Shown: piece by piece, positions 1 to 6,933 of the stretch
Layout of the letters: each line of letters opens with the position of its first letter
How positions within the stretch are numbered: the stretch's first letter is position 1
DNA from: a virus
Reading direction: 5' to 3' (one strand)
DNA length: 41,452 nt
IMG/VR virus record: IMGVR_UViG_3300047483_000438
Coordinates: 1 to 41,452 of that record
Position numbers and translations under genes: made by a program
The notes under the pieces: model-generated
Database searches by the model: none
Seen by the model: the letters and a program-made list of their open reading frames with translations, nothing else
Told to the model about the DNA's origin: nothing

Positions 1-1
1 C

Positions 2-673
2 TTTTTGCAAGACAAGACAAATTGTACTGTTCTCCGGCACGACGAGCTGGAAGCAGATGACTTGGTGGCAGGATGGATTCAAGCACACCCTGAAGATCAC
101 CATACCATCGTAAGTTCAGACACAGACTTTCATCAATTGTTGTCGGAAAATGTCAATCAATATAACGGCATTGCCGATGAGCTTCATACCATTGAAGGTA
201 TCTTTGACAAAAAAGGCAAAGCCGTCATTGACAAGAAAACCAAAGAACCAAAAATCATTCCCGATCCTGAATGGATTTTGTTTGAAAAGTGTATGCGTGG
301 TGATCCCACCGACAATGTGTTTAGTGCTTTTCCTGGTGTTAGAAAAACTAAACTATTGGAAGCTTACAACGACAGAGATAATCGAGGTTTCGCTTGGAAC
401 AATCTAATGCTGCAACGGTGGACTGATCACAATGACATCGAACATAAAGTATTGGATGACTACAACCGTAATCGTGTGTTGGTCGATTTGACTGCACAGC
501 CCGATGATATCAAACTGAAAATTATCGAAACCATTCAAGACAACAGCAAGGTTAAAAATCGTCCAATGATTGGCGCACAATTTTTAAAATTTTGCGGCAA
601 GTATGACCTTGTTAAATTAAGTGAAAACAACACTGCTTTTGCAGAATTTTTATCAGCGAGTTACCCACAATGA
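2..673 (+). CDS. 5'-3' exonuclease / flap endonuclease-like nuclease, 5'-truncated by window
   Basis: Metal-dependent 5' nuclease of the FEN / T4 RNase H type, expected to remove RNA primers and 5' flaps during phage DNA replication. The open frame runs through the left edge, so the N-terminal part is missing. In the visible part (numbered from the first possible TTG at 5) the acidic motif ELEADD lies at about 14-19, SSDTDF at 37-42 and RGDPTDN at 98-104. The helix-hairpin-helix-like segment PGVRKTK follows at 110-116. This order is typical of the family: acidic metal ligands, then the DNA-binding H3TH. The stop overlaps the next start as ATGA, so the two are probably co-translated. Family call is firm; whether it is the T4 rnh orthologue is inference. 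Confidence 0.85.
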   Translation, partial: FLQDKTNCTVLRHDELEADDLVAGWIQAHPEDHHTIVSSDTDFHQLLSENVNQYNGIADELHTIEGIFDKKGKAVIDKKTKEPKIIPDPEWILFEKCMRGDPTDNVFSAFPGVRKTKLLEAYNDRDNRGFAWNNLMLQRWTDHNDIEHKVLDDYNRNRVLVDLTAQPDDIKLKIIETIQDNSKVKNRPMIGAQFLKFCGKYDLVKLSENNTAFAEFLSASYPQ

Positions 674-903
674 ACAAAAAACTATTAGAAGAATTTCAGC
701 TACAAGCAGGCGGCAGTCACTATCCCACAATCAATCCCGACCTACAAGCAGCCTTTGCCAAAGAAATTGTTAAATACTGTATAAACCTCGTAGAAAACGC
801 CAAACTACAAGATATGGTTTATACCACTTATCAACAAGACTATGCTCGCGGCGTAAAAGAACGCATTGTCAAAGAAATCAAAGAAAAATTCAATGTACAT
901 TGA
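670..903 (+). CDS. Small conserved phage protein, unknown function
   Basis: 77 residues. It begins inside the stop codon of the nuclease gene (ATGA). The N-terminal part contains QAGGSHYP, followed by a helical, charged C-terminal half with a lysine/glutamate-rich end (KERIVKEIKEKF). No membrane segment, signal or catalytic motif is visible. It looks like the small hypothetical genes of T4-like marine phages, but no function can be given. Confidence 0.7.
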   Translation: MNKKLLEEFQLQAGGSHYPTINPDLQAAFAKEIVKYCINLVENAKLQDMVYTTYQQDYARGVKERIVKEIKEKFNVH

Positions 904-1135
904 TTCCGAAAAGTTTACAGCTTCTATTCGCACTATTCGTCAACGAGACGATGATTTTATGTTGACTAATGGTTTGGTCTATACACCAAGGGCCGGATTT
1001 GAAATCAGCAATGGCTGTCCTGGAAATTATCGAGAGATCATTCTTGAATGTATCAACCACGGTTGGCTTAAACCTGTGGCTCATATCTACGACAGCGAGC
1101 TTATATGGGATAAGTTAAATGGTGTAACTATATGA
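893..1135 (+). CDS. Conserved phage hypothetical protein
   Basis: 80 residues from ATG 893, which overlaps the end of the previous gene by 11 bases. A TTG at 866 in the same frame would add nine lysine/serine-rich residues coded inside the neighbour and is less likely. The core reads YTPRAGFEISNG, then CPGNYREIILECINHGWLKP. I recall this kind of core from T4-like phage hypotheticals, unchecked. Soluble, no known catalytic motif. Its stop overlaps the next start (ATGA). Confidence 0.7.
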   Translation: MYIDSEKFTASIRTIRQRDDDFMLTNGLVYTPRAGFEISNGCPGNYREIILECINHGWLKPVAHIYDSELIWDKLNGVTI

Positions 1136-1323
1136 TGCAGTTTCAACAATGGTTATATGAAAAGTGGCTTGAGCACTGCGAAGAATATCTACAGTTGTTT
1201 CAACAAATGCCTAACTACGATGTCAGCGAATATTATGAACGATACGGAGACTGGCTAAACGAACAATATGAGAAAGGTCAAAACAATGACGGAGCTGATA
1301 GCAAAACCGATTCTAAAGAATAA
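1132..1323 (+). CDS. Small acidic hypothetical protein
   Basis: 63 residues, coupled to the gene before by an ATGA overlap. It is rich in aromatic and acidic residues: FQQWLYEKWLEHCEEYLQLF, then a YYERYGDWLNEQYEKG segment. It is probably all-helical, with a polar tail (DGADSKTDSKE). The last 38 bases overlap the start of the next gene. No function recognised. Confidence 0.6.
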   Translation: MMQFQQWLYEKWLEHCEEYLQLFQQMPNYDVSEYYERYGDWLNEQYEKGQNNDGADSKTDSKE

Positions 1324-1762
1324 ATTTTGGGTAGTTGAAGATCACGGAAATCAAGTTGCTACTATCCAAGCTGTAGACAACGGCGGTGTTGTTTATGTTG
1401 ACACCAACAACAGAAAACAGTTTCCTTCTATTAGACTACTGTCTAAAGAATATAACATTACCTTTGACAAAGACAGCAGAACAAAATCAAAACCCACACA
1501 AGAACATTCAGTATATGGTTATCCCGTGACCAACAAACCTTGGAATATTTTGTGGGATGTCAAACATCAGTTTGGTGTTTATACTAAGACCAGTAAAAGC
1601 AAAAGCTACTACTGTGCTGGCCATTATATAATTAAATTTAATAATGGGTGGGTCAAGAGTTTTTGCCCAAAGTTAATTACGCTGAATCGTTATCCATTTC
1701 AAGGTCCTTTTATGACCAAAGAACAAATGGCCGAATCACTTAAGGCTGCTAATGGAAAATAA
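1286..1762 (+). CDS. Conserved phage hypothetical protein
   Basis: 158 residues. ATG 1286 is preferred over ATG 1268 because an AAAGG Shine-Dalgarno-like stretch (about 1272-1276) sits at good spacing before it and the first conserved block starts there (MTELIAKPILKNKFWVVED). An N-terminal beta-rich part is followed by a polar linker (SRTKSKPTQEHS) and a C-terminal part rich in Trp, Tyr and Lys (NGWVKSFCPKLITLNRYPFQGP). It resembles a conserved protein of cyanophage-like T4 phages; function unknown. Confidence 0.7.
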   Translation: MTELIAKPILKNKFWVVEDHGNQVATIQAVDNGGVVYVDTNNRKQFPSIRLLSKEYNITFDKDSRTKSKPTQEHSVYGYPVTNKPWNILWDVKHQFGVYTKTSKSKSYYCAGHYIIKFNNGWVKSFCPKLITLNRYPFQGPFMTKEQMAESLKAANGK

Positions 1763-1973
1763 TCTTAGTCTACACTTGAAACAGTTCAATGACAAAGTAA
1801 AAGTCATGAATCAAAGCAACAGTAAGCAACTGATCCTTTCGGCACAAGAAGCACGAGATATTCAAGCAGAACTGTTTGAAATCTTAAACTTTTTAGCAGT
1901 TATGGCCCGTAAACACGCTGCCGGTAATCAAGACACTGATGTTACTGTTAAAATGGATGGCGGTGTTTTTTAA
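1752..1973 (+). CDS. Small conserved phage protein
   Basis: 73 residues, overlapping the previous gene by 11 bases. Helical, with the core LSAQEARDIQAELFEILNFLAVM and a short acidic end (DVTVKMDGGVF). The end pattern 'MDGG + hydrophobic' is one I associate with T4-like phage small genes; unchecked. It is the last gene before a late-type promoter element, so the operon from the left edge probably ends here. Confidence 0.65.
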   Translation: MENNLSLHLKQFNDKVKVMNQSNSKQLILSAQEARDIQAELFEILNFLAVMARKHAAGNQDTDVTVKMDGGVF

Positions 1974-1988
1974 CTGCGTATATTAAGG

Positions 1989-1996
1989 TATAAATA
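1989..1996 (+). promoter_or_regulatory. T4-type late promoter element (TATAAATA)
   Basis: The octamer TATAAATA matches the T4 late promoter exactly. It lies in the 42-base gap between two genes, about 20 bases before ATG 2016, in the right direction. In T4 this element is read by the gp55 sigma factor with the sliding clamp. No -35 is expected for this class, and none is seen. Confidence 0.5.
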
Positions 1997-2015
1997 TACT
2001 GTAAGATCAATTATT

Positions 2016-2303
2016 ATGAGTAGACCCAAGCCCACAGTTTTAATCGATTATGTCGACAAAAAAACTTACAAAACAGAAGCAGTTCTCAGCAGTGAAGGCA
2101 TCTGGGCAGTGTTCTACGACAATCAGCCTATTAACTTAAAAAGCCATAACATGTTGGTCAATTATCCTGGCCCAAAATATAAGAAGACCAGTTTTAGCAA
2201 TCCTGGGCATGCAATTAATCTCTGTAAGAAATTAAACAACTTATTCAAGACCGATAAGTTCACTGTGGTATTATTGAAAAGCGGTGATAAGATCTTCCCC
2301 TAA
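2016..2303 (+). CDS. Conserved phage hypothetical protein
   Basis: 95 residues. It starts at ATG 2016, after the only gap in this part of the window, behind the TATAAATA element. Beta-rich with many lysines; the segment NYPGPKYKKTSFSNPGHAINL precedes a C-terminal strand (KFTVVLLKSGDKIF). The end overlaps the next ORF by 20 bases. Function not recognised. Confidence 0.65.
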   Translation: MSRPKPTVLIDYVDKKTYKTEAVLSSEGIWAVFYDNQPINLKSHNMLVNYPGPKYKKTSFSNPGHAINLCKKLNNLFKTDKFTVVLLKSGDKIFP

Positions 2304-2652
2304 AAGATACACGCAAAGTCAGCTGACAAAGATATTTGCACTGCAACTTGGTTGTACTACAGCTGAACTAAAATTCATTTGGCACAATCCCGACGATACC
2401 TGCATACGACTCAGTATGACTGGTTTTCAGTTTGTCATAAAAGAATTAAAAATACAGACTTGGACCTTTGACTTGCCAAGGCCTTTGACTAATAAAAATT
2501 TAATTCAGCTGGAACGACTGTTTCCTGGTCCATATTATTATTGGAGTCGCACCAGCAAGTTCATAGTCATTGACGACCAAGATGCCAATTGGTTGCAGTT
2601 ATTGGGCGGCGACTTGCCTAGTTACTTAGACCGTTTAGAAAATAATACCTAA
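2284..2652 (+). CDS. Conserved phage hypothetical protein
   Basis: 122 residues from GTG 2284, which lies inside the end of the previous gene. No ATG occurs in frame before about residue 45, so a non-ATG start is required. The order is SPKRYTQSQLTKIFALQLG, a Trp-containing strand, FPGPYYYWSRTSKF, and an acidic C-terminus. The aromatic richness recalls the small-gene array further right, but the C-terminal Leu-Arg-Trp motif is absent. Confidence 0.6.
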   Translation: MIRSSPKRYTQSQLTKIFALQLGCTTAELKFIWHNPDDTCIRLSMTGFQFVIKELKIQTWTFDLPRPLTNKNLIQLERLFPGPYYYWSRTSKFIVIDDQDANWLQLLGGDLPSYLDRLENNT

Positions 2653-2669
2653 GTATACATTTATTTTGG

Positions 2670-2698
2670 TTGACCAAAATTCCTGAATTTGCTATAAT
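2670..2698 (+). promoter_or_regulatory. Sigma70-type promoter (TTGACC-17-TATAAT)
   Basis: -35 TTGACC at 2670-2675 and a perfect -10 TATAAT at 2693-2698 with a 17-base spacer. The spacer carries the inverted repeat AAATT (2677-2681) / AATTT (2686-2690), also found in three other promoters here. A second inverted repeat, TTGGT-TG-ACCAA, covers the -35 (2666-2677). The transcript start would lie about 2705. Confidence 0.8.
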
Positions 2699-2730
2699 TA
2701 TGGCATAGGTTAACAAAACAGGAGTTGATT

Positions 2731-3156
2731 GTGGCATACATGAGTCAAGAGAAAAAAGCAAAGATTGCACCTGTGGTCAAGGCCATCTGTAAAAAGTATG
2801 GCGTCAAAGCCAGCCTTGCTGTTCGAAATCATAGTACTTTGGTTTTAAATGTCAAACAAGGTACCATTGACTTTATTGAAAACTTTATTGAAACTGATCA
2901 TGCCAGTAATCATGGTCGAAAAATAGACCCAGGGCAAATTGAATATCTCCGTAAAAACCGTTCCTTGGATGTCAATGTATACTGGTACAAAGAACACTTT
3001 TCTGGTAGGGCACTGAAGTTCTTGCAGGAAGTTATCCCTGCAATGAATGCAGGCAATCACGACCGTAGCGATGCAATGACTGATTACTTTGATGTGGGTT
3101 GGTACATTGATGTCAACATCGGCCGTTGGAACAAGCCCTACGCATTAGAAAAGTAA
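2731..3156 (+). CDS. Conserved hypothetical protein
   Basis: 141 residues from GTG 2731, chosen because the AGGAG at 2720-2724 has six bases of spacing. TTG 2725 is too close to it and ATG 2740 too far. The protein starts with a lysine-rich helix (KKAKIAPVVKAICKKYGVKA). A strand (STLVLNVKQGTIDFIENF) follows, then a region rich in His/Asp/Tyr (YFDVGWYIDVNIG). It resembles proteins found in several large phages, possibly related to small 'large polyvalent protein-associated' domains; that link is a guess. Confidence 0.7.
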   Translation: MAYMSQEKKAKIAPVVKAICKKYGVKASLAVRNHSTLVLNVKQGTIDFIENFIETDHASNHGRKIDPGQIEYLRKNRSLDVNVYWYKEHFSGRALKFLQEVIPAMNAGNHDRSDAMTDYFDVGWYIDVNIGRWNKPYALEK

Positions 3157-3170
3157 TACTCAAGTAGTAC

Positions 3171-3199
3171 TTGCTCGAAATTCCCAATTTTGCTATAAT
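3171..3199 (+). promoter_or_regulatory. Sigma70-type promoter (TTGCTC-17-TATAAT) with operator-like palindrome
   Basis: -35 TTGCTC at 3171-3176 and -10 TATAAT at 3194-3199, spacer 17. A 13-base palindrome CAAGTAGTACTTG (3161-3173) overlaps the -35. The spacer holds AAATT (3178-3182) / AATTT (3186-3190). The -10 and leader down to the Shine-Dalgarno are nearly identical to those of the promoter at 2670-2698. Confidence 0.8.
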
Positions 3200-3230
3200 A
3201 ATGGCATACAGTAACAAAACAGGAGTTGAA

Positions 3231-3467
3231 ATGAAAGTTCTTTATATTTCCCCTTTGTTCAGCGATGGTGATGTTCGCCGCAAGTTCATGATTGAGGAAA
3301 AAGGCGTCAAGTATCACGCACAACGGGATGCTGCTGTTTTGGCTTTGTTGGCATTGGGCGGATTTGATGCTCCTGATTCTGCCGAAGTTCGTGCTCACCG
3401 TAAAGCAATTCTTTCCGCTCGTCGCGCCATTGAGCGTAACGGTTACTATGCCACCCCTGCACAATAA
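3231..3467 (+). CDS. Small hypothetical protein
   Basis: 78 residues from ATG 3231, seven bases after an AGGAG (3219-3223). Reading further upstream would translate the promoter, so the longer frame is rejected. N-terminal MKVLYISPLFSDGDVRRKFM, then a basic helical region with DSAEVRAHRKAILSARRAIE. No catalytic motif. It shares its leader sequence with the gene at 2731, but the proteins are not alike. Confidence 0.65.
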   Translation: MKVLYISPLFSDGDVRRKFMIEEKGVKYHAQRDAAVLALLALGGFDAPDSAEVRAHRKAILSARRAIERNGYYATPAQ

Positions 3468-3477
3468 GGAGACAGAA

Positions 3478-3750
3478 ATGAACGCACAAGAAATTTCACG
3501 AGCTTTGATCACCGGTCAATTTTCAAATGAAGAATTGATCCAAATTACCGAAGCACTGAAATTCACTCGAGCTCAACTGGGTCAACGAACCAAAGCCAGT
3601 TTGGCCATGGGTGACAATGTTAGTTTTCACAACAGTAAACAGGGTCGTGACTACACTGGTACGGTGGTCAAGATTGCCAGCAAATTTGTTACAGTTCGCA
3701 CCGTAAACGGTCTGTGGCGAGTTCCTGCTAGTATGCTGACTGTGGTATAA
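3478..3750 (+). CDS. Small protein with KOW/SH3-like C-terminal half
   Basis: 90 residues from ATG 3478, preceded by AAGGAG. The N-terminal half is helical (EISRALITGQFSNEELIQ). The C-terminal half (about 43-88) has the strand pattern of a small SH3-like barrel: GDNVSFHNSKQGRDYTGTVV, then KFVTVRTVNGLWRVPASML. Such domains often bind nucleic acid or ribosomal partners; here that is inference. Its stop codon overlaps a TATAAT sequence (3746-3751). Confidence 0.65.
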   Translation: MNAQEISRALITGQFSNEELIQITEALKFTRAQLGQRTKASLAMGDNVSFHNSKQGRDYTGTVVKIASKFVTVRTVNGLWRVPASMLTVV

Positions 3751-3756
3751 TAGCAA

Positions 3757-3785
3757 CAGACAATAATTCACTAATCAGGTATAAT
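3757..3785 (+). promoter_or_regulatory. Likely sigma70-type promoter before the AAA+ ATPase gene
   Basis: Perfect -10 TATAAT at 3780-3785, with CAGACA at 3757-3762 as a partial -35 at 17-base spacing. A second TATAAT at 3746-3751 has no good -35. The transcript would start about 3792, giving a short leader with AAGGAG at 3801-3806. Confidence 0.6.
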
Positions 3786-3812
3786 ATACTTTTTACAGCA
3801 AAGGAGAAAGCA

Positions 3813-4925
3813 ATGTCGAAAGACTCTGGTATGACTGAGAATCGCACTGTAACGGCACTAACTGCTCGTAGGGCCATTATCAAGTGTTTTAAGAAACAAC
3901 GACCCCTGTTCCTGTGGGGTCCTCCGGGTATTGGTAAGAGTGAGCTGGTAGCCAGCATTGCCAAAGACTTGGGTGGTTTGATGATTGACCTGCGTTTGGC
4001 ACAGATGGAACCCACTGATCTGCGTGGTATTCCTTATTACAACAAGGACAATGGTTTGATGGATTGGGCTCCTCCCATTGACTTGCCCAGCGAAGAATTG
4101 GCCAAACAATATCCTGTAATCTGTTTGTTTCTTGATGAAATGAACAGTGCTGCGCCCAGCATTCAGGCTGCAGCCTATCAGTTGGTTTTGAACCGTCGAA
4201 TCGGCAAGTATACACTGCCCGACAATGTGGTTGTGATTGCCGCTGGTAACCGTGAAACTGACAAGGGTGTGACTTTCCGCATGCCTGCTCCGTTGGCTAA
4301 CCGTTTCGTTCACTTGGAAATGCGAGTTGATCACGAATCGTGGGAACAATGGGCTACCCTTAACAAGATCAATTCTGAAGTAGTTGGTTACATTGGTTTT
4401 GCCAAACAGGATCTCTACGACTTTGATCCCCGTAGTTCCAGCCGTGCTTTCGCTACTCCTCGTTCGTGGACTTTTGTCAGCGAGTTGTTGGAAGATGATG
4501 ACTGCACTGACAGCGAATTGACTGATTTGATTTCCGGTGCAGTGGGCGAAGGTGTTGCAATTAAGTTTATGGCACACCGCAAGGTTGCTGGTCAATTGCC
4601 CAAGCCTGCTGACATTCTGTCAGGCAAAGTCACTGACCTCAAAGTCAAAGAAGTTTCGGCTATGTACTCGCTGACTGTGAGTCTCTGCTATGAACTTCAG
4701 GACTATATCCAAAGTGTCAAAGGCAAACCTGACGAAAAGTTCCACAGCATGGCAGATTGTTTCTTCCGTTACATGATGGACAATTTCACTACAGAATTGA
4801 CTGTCATGGGTGCTCGTGTTGCACTGACTACCTACAACTTGCCTTTCGTGCCTGGTAAACTCAAACACTTTGATGAGTTTCATAAGCGGTTTGGCAAATA
4901 CATTGTAGCCGCTAACAGCAAGTAA
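3813..4925 (+). CDS. MoxR-like AAA+ ATPase
   Basis: 370 residues. Walker A GPPGIGKS is at 36-43, Walker B CLFLDEMN at 104-111, and a sensor-1 region AAGNR at 143-147. A PLANRF segment near 160-165 lies where the arginine finger is expected. The segment between Walker A and B (PTDLRGIPYY) is typical of MoxR/RavA-type ATPases, which act as chaperones with von Willebrand A (VWA) partners. The VWA-like gene at 5647 is such a partner and is separated only by two small genes and a promoter. The start has a strong AAGGAG seven bases before it. ATPase family firm; role in virion maturation or host control is inference. Confidence 0.88.
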   Translation: MSKDSGMTENRTVTALTARRAIIKCFKKQRPLFLWGPPGIGKSELVASIAKDLGGLMIDLRLAQMEPTDLRGIPYYNKDNGLMDWAPPIDLPSEELAKQYPVICLFLDEMNSAAPSIQAAAYQLVLNRRIGKYTLPDNVVVIAAGNRETDKGVTFRMPAPLANRFVHLEMRVDHESWEQWATLNKINSEVVGYIGFAKQDLYDFDPRSSSRAFATPRSWTFVSELLEDDDCTDSELTDLISGAVGEGVAIKFMAHRKVAGQLPKPADILSGKVTDLKVKEVSAMYSLTVSLCYELQDYIQSVKGKPDEKFHSMADCFFRYMMDNFTTELTVMGARVALTTYNLPFVPGKLKHFDEFHKRFGKYIVAANSK

Positions 4926-4929
4926 TCAT

Positions 4930-4969
4930 TTACGGGGGCAGGGCTTATGCTTTCTCCCGTAAGTCCCCC
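4930..4969 (+). other. Two mutually exclusive hairpins after the ATPase gene
   Basis: TTACGGG (4930-4936) can pair with CCCGTAA (4956-4962), a 7-bp stem. Alternatively GGGGG (4934-4938) can pair with CCCCC (4965-4969). Both use the same G run, so only one can form. No T-run follows, so it is a poor rho-independent terminator; it could be a partial attenuator or an mRNA 3' end stabiliser. Confidence 0.35.
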
Positions 4970-4989
4970 TACTTACACTGAGATCAGCC

Positions 4990-5283
4990 ATGACCATTAA
5001 ATGCGTTAAACTAGACAGCAGGTACAAGGGTTCCGATCGATTTGCCTATAGAATTGAAGTTTACGGCCATGCAGAGGAAAGAATTCCTTTATTTGCAGCA
5101 CTGTTAAAATGGTCTGTGGAGACTTGGGGCATGAGTGTGCCCATTGACATTTACAAGACCAGTATAAAATTTGACAGAAACCCACACTGGGCTTGGCACG
5201 AAGGCAATGATGATTGGGACGGAGTTTACATTTACCTTGCCACAGATAAAGAACGAGAACTATTCACTTTGAAATGGCTGTAA
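4990..5283 (+). CDS. LRW-motif small protein (array member 1)
   Basis: 97 residues. First protein in the window with the shared ending: ...DKERELFTLKWL. The middle carries LLKWSVETWGMSVPIDIYKT, the W-x3-4-[TF]-[WF]-G pattern seen again in many array members. It is separated from most of the array by the VWA gene, so the family was either split by insertion or seeded twice. It has no strong SD. Function unknown. Confidence 0.65.
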   Translation: MTIKCVKLDSRYKGSDRFAYRIEVYGHAEERIPLFAALLKWSVETWGMSVPIDIYKTSIKFDRNPHWAWHEGNDDWDGVYIYLATDKERELFTLKWL

Positions 5284-5284
5284 A

Positions 5285-5581
5285 ATGCGCAGCAGATTCC
5301 ATCAAGTTGACAGGGATAGTAAAAATAATATTGTCTATATCGAAGACGACTTTAACCTCTACGGCCGTAGAGGTTACCTCTACGGCGGAATAAAAACTGT
5401 GACAAACGATGCCGAAAATGTAATATTATGGTTTCGTAAAATCTACGGTGACAAAGTTCGTGTTGTCTATAGAGACACCGAAATGCAGTGGTGGGAGATA
5501 GTAGAAAAAGAAACTTGGATGGGCAAAGGTATTGGTTTCGAACCCTGGAACGGCCTGGCTTGGTCTTTTCTTAAAAATTAA
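5285..5581 (+). CDS. Small hypothetical protein, divergent LRW-array member
   Basis: 98 residues, starting two bases after the previous stop. It keeps the central pattern (ENVILWFRKIYGDKVRVVYRD) but ends WNGLAWSFLKN instead of the Leu-Arg-Trp motif. Near its start it encodes NLYGRRGYLYGG, which comes from a 24-base perfect palindrome plus a repeat unit. Function unknown. Confidence 0.6.
   Translation: MRSRFHQVDRDSKNNIVYIEDDFNLYGRRGYLYGGIKTVTNDAENVILWFRKIYGDKVRVVYRDTEMQWWEIVEKETWMGKGIGFEPWNGLAWSFLKN
5353..5376. repeat. 24-bp perfect palindrome inside a coding region
   Basis: The left arm TAACCTCTACGG is followed directly by its exact reverse complement CCGTAGAGGTTA. The unit ACCTCTACGGC (5355-5365) recurs at 5376-5386 as a direct repeat. 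It may form a cruciform or RNA hairpin, or be a protein-binding site. Confidence 0.8.
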
Positions 5582-5594
5582 TACTCAAGTATTA

Positions 5595-5623
5595 ATGACA
5601 CAAATTGCAATTTCTGTTATAAT
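5595..5623 (+). promoter_or_regulatory. Sigma70-type promoter (ATGACA-17-TATAAT) before the VWA gene
   Basis: -35 ATGACA at 5595-5600 and -10 TATAAT at 5618-5623, spacer 17. The spacer contains the perfect palindrome AAATTGCAATTT (5602-5613). Just upstream lies TAATACTCAAGTA (5579-5591), which also occurs at 3154-3166, at nearly the same distance from the -35 there (16 and 17 bases). Confidence 0.75.
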
Positions 5624-5646
5624 ATATACATTAACAAGGAGCACAA

Positions 5647-6933
5647 ATGGCAAATTCAGACAGTAAACAAAAAGGCATTGGCGGCAGACTAACTGACAAC
5701 ACAGACCCTGCCCTTGACCGTGCAGTGCGTGAAAAATTGACCACTGCTAGAATTGGTCTGTTGCTTAAAGCACCTTTCTTTGGTAACCTTGCTACTCGCT
5801 TGCAATTGGTTAATGCTGACACTTGGTTGACCACTGCGGCCACTGACGGTCGCAAGTTCTATTACAATACTGACTTTGTCAACAAACTCAAACCCAAAGA
5901 GCTTGAGTTCTTGTTTGGACACGAAGTCCTGCACAATGTCTATGACCATATGGGTCGTAATGGTGACCGTGACCGCAGGCTGTTTAATTGTGCGGCTGAC
6001 TTCTGTGTCAATGCAGATTTGATTGAACAACGAATTGGTGACAAGATCACTCCCTGCCTGTATGACGCCAAGTACAAGGGCTGGTCAGCTGAAGAAGTCT
6101 ACGATGACCTTTACGAAAACGCTGAAAAGATTGACATCGGCGACCTGCTGGATCAATTGCTGGACGAGCATTTGGATGGCGAAGGCGACGGTGATGGTGA
6201 CAGTGATGGCAAAGACGGCGACCAAGAAGGCAACGGCCGGGGTCGTCCCCGTCTCAGCAAAGAAGAACGACAGGCCATCAAAGATGAAGTTCGCGAAGCA
6301 CTGTTACAGGCCGCACAGGCCACTGGTGCTGGTAACTTGCCCGCAGGTGTTAAGCGACTGATTAAAGACTTGACCCAACCTGTGGTCAATTGGCGTGAAC
6401 TTCTGGAGCAACAGATCCAAAGTACCGTTAAAAACGACTTTACTTGGATGCGTCCCAGCCGTCGTAGTTGGCACTTGGATGCTGTGATGCCTGGTATGAT
6501 TCCGGGTCAACAGATTGATGTTTGCATTGCCATTGACACTTCGGGTTCAATTGGTGAAGAAGATATTAAAGCATTCATGGCTGAGATCAAAGGCATTATG
6601 GAAGCCTACGATGAGTATAAACTGCAAGTGTGGAGTTTTGACACTGAAATTTACAATCATCAGGTCTTTAGCAGTGACACGCTGGATGACATCATGACTT
6701 ATCAACCCGAAGGTGGTGGCGGCACTGACTTCATGGCCAATTGGGAATACATGAAGGCCAATGATATTCAGCCCAAAAAGTTCATTATGTTTACTGACGG
6801 TATGCCCTTTGGTGAATGGGGCGATGCTGAATACTGTGACACGGTGTTCATTATCAAGGGCAATGAACAGGCTGAACCGCCTTTTGGTGTTTGGGCTATC
6901 TACGAGCGTGCCAAGGCTTTGGCCAAGGCCTAA
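5647..6933 (+). CDS. VWA domain / HExxH metallopeptidase-like protein (DUF2201 type)
   Basis: 428 residues. The N-terminal half has HEVLH at 92-96 with a further His at 101, a zinc-peptidase-like HExxH, followed by NCAADFCVNADL. An Asp/Gly-rich linker (about 176-200) leads to a C-terminal VWA-like domain. That domain has the MIDAS motif DTSGS at 297-301, a GGGGTDF loop carrying the MIDAS Thr, and a late FTDGMP. This is the layout of the putative metallopeptidase plus VWA family DUF2201, commonly found next to MoxR ATPases. With the ATPase at 3813 it should form a two-part chaperone or remodelling system. AAGGAG (5636-5641) sets the start. Domain calls are firm; substrate unknown. Confidence 0.85.
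   Translation: MANSDSKQKGIGGRLTDNTDPALDRAVREKLTTARIGLLLKAPFFGNLATRLQLVNADTWLTTAATDGRKFYYNTDFVNKLKPKELEFLFGHEVLHNVYDHMGRNGDRDRRLFNCAADFCVNADLIEQRIGDKITPCLYDAKYKGWSAEEVYDDLYENAEKIDIGDLLDQLLDEHLDGEGDGDGDSDGKDGDQEGNGRGRPRLSKEERQAIKDEVREALLQAAQATGAGNLPAGVKRLIKDLTQPVVNWRELLEQQIQSTVKNDFTWMRPSRRSWHLDAVMPGMIPGQQIDVCIAIDTSGSIGEEDIKAFMAEIKGIMEAYDEYKLQVWSFDTEIYNHQVFSSDTLDDIMTYQPEGGGGTDFMANWEYMKANDIQPKKFIMFTDGMPFGEWGDAEYCDTVFIIKGNEQAEPPFGVWAIYERAKALAKA

Noticed and set aside
3858-4595. 245-codon open frame on the minus strand
   Set aside because: It lies fully opposite the AAA+ ATPase, has a biased His/Thr/Val composition typical of an antisense shadow, and has no SD.
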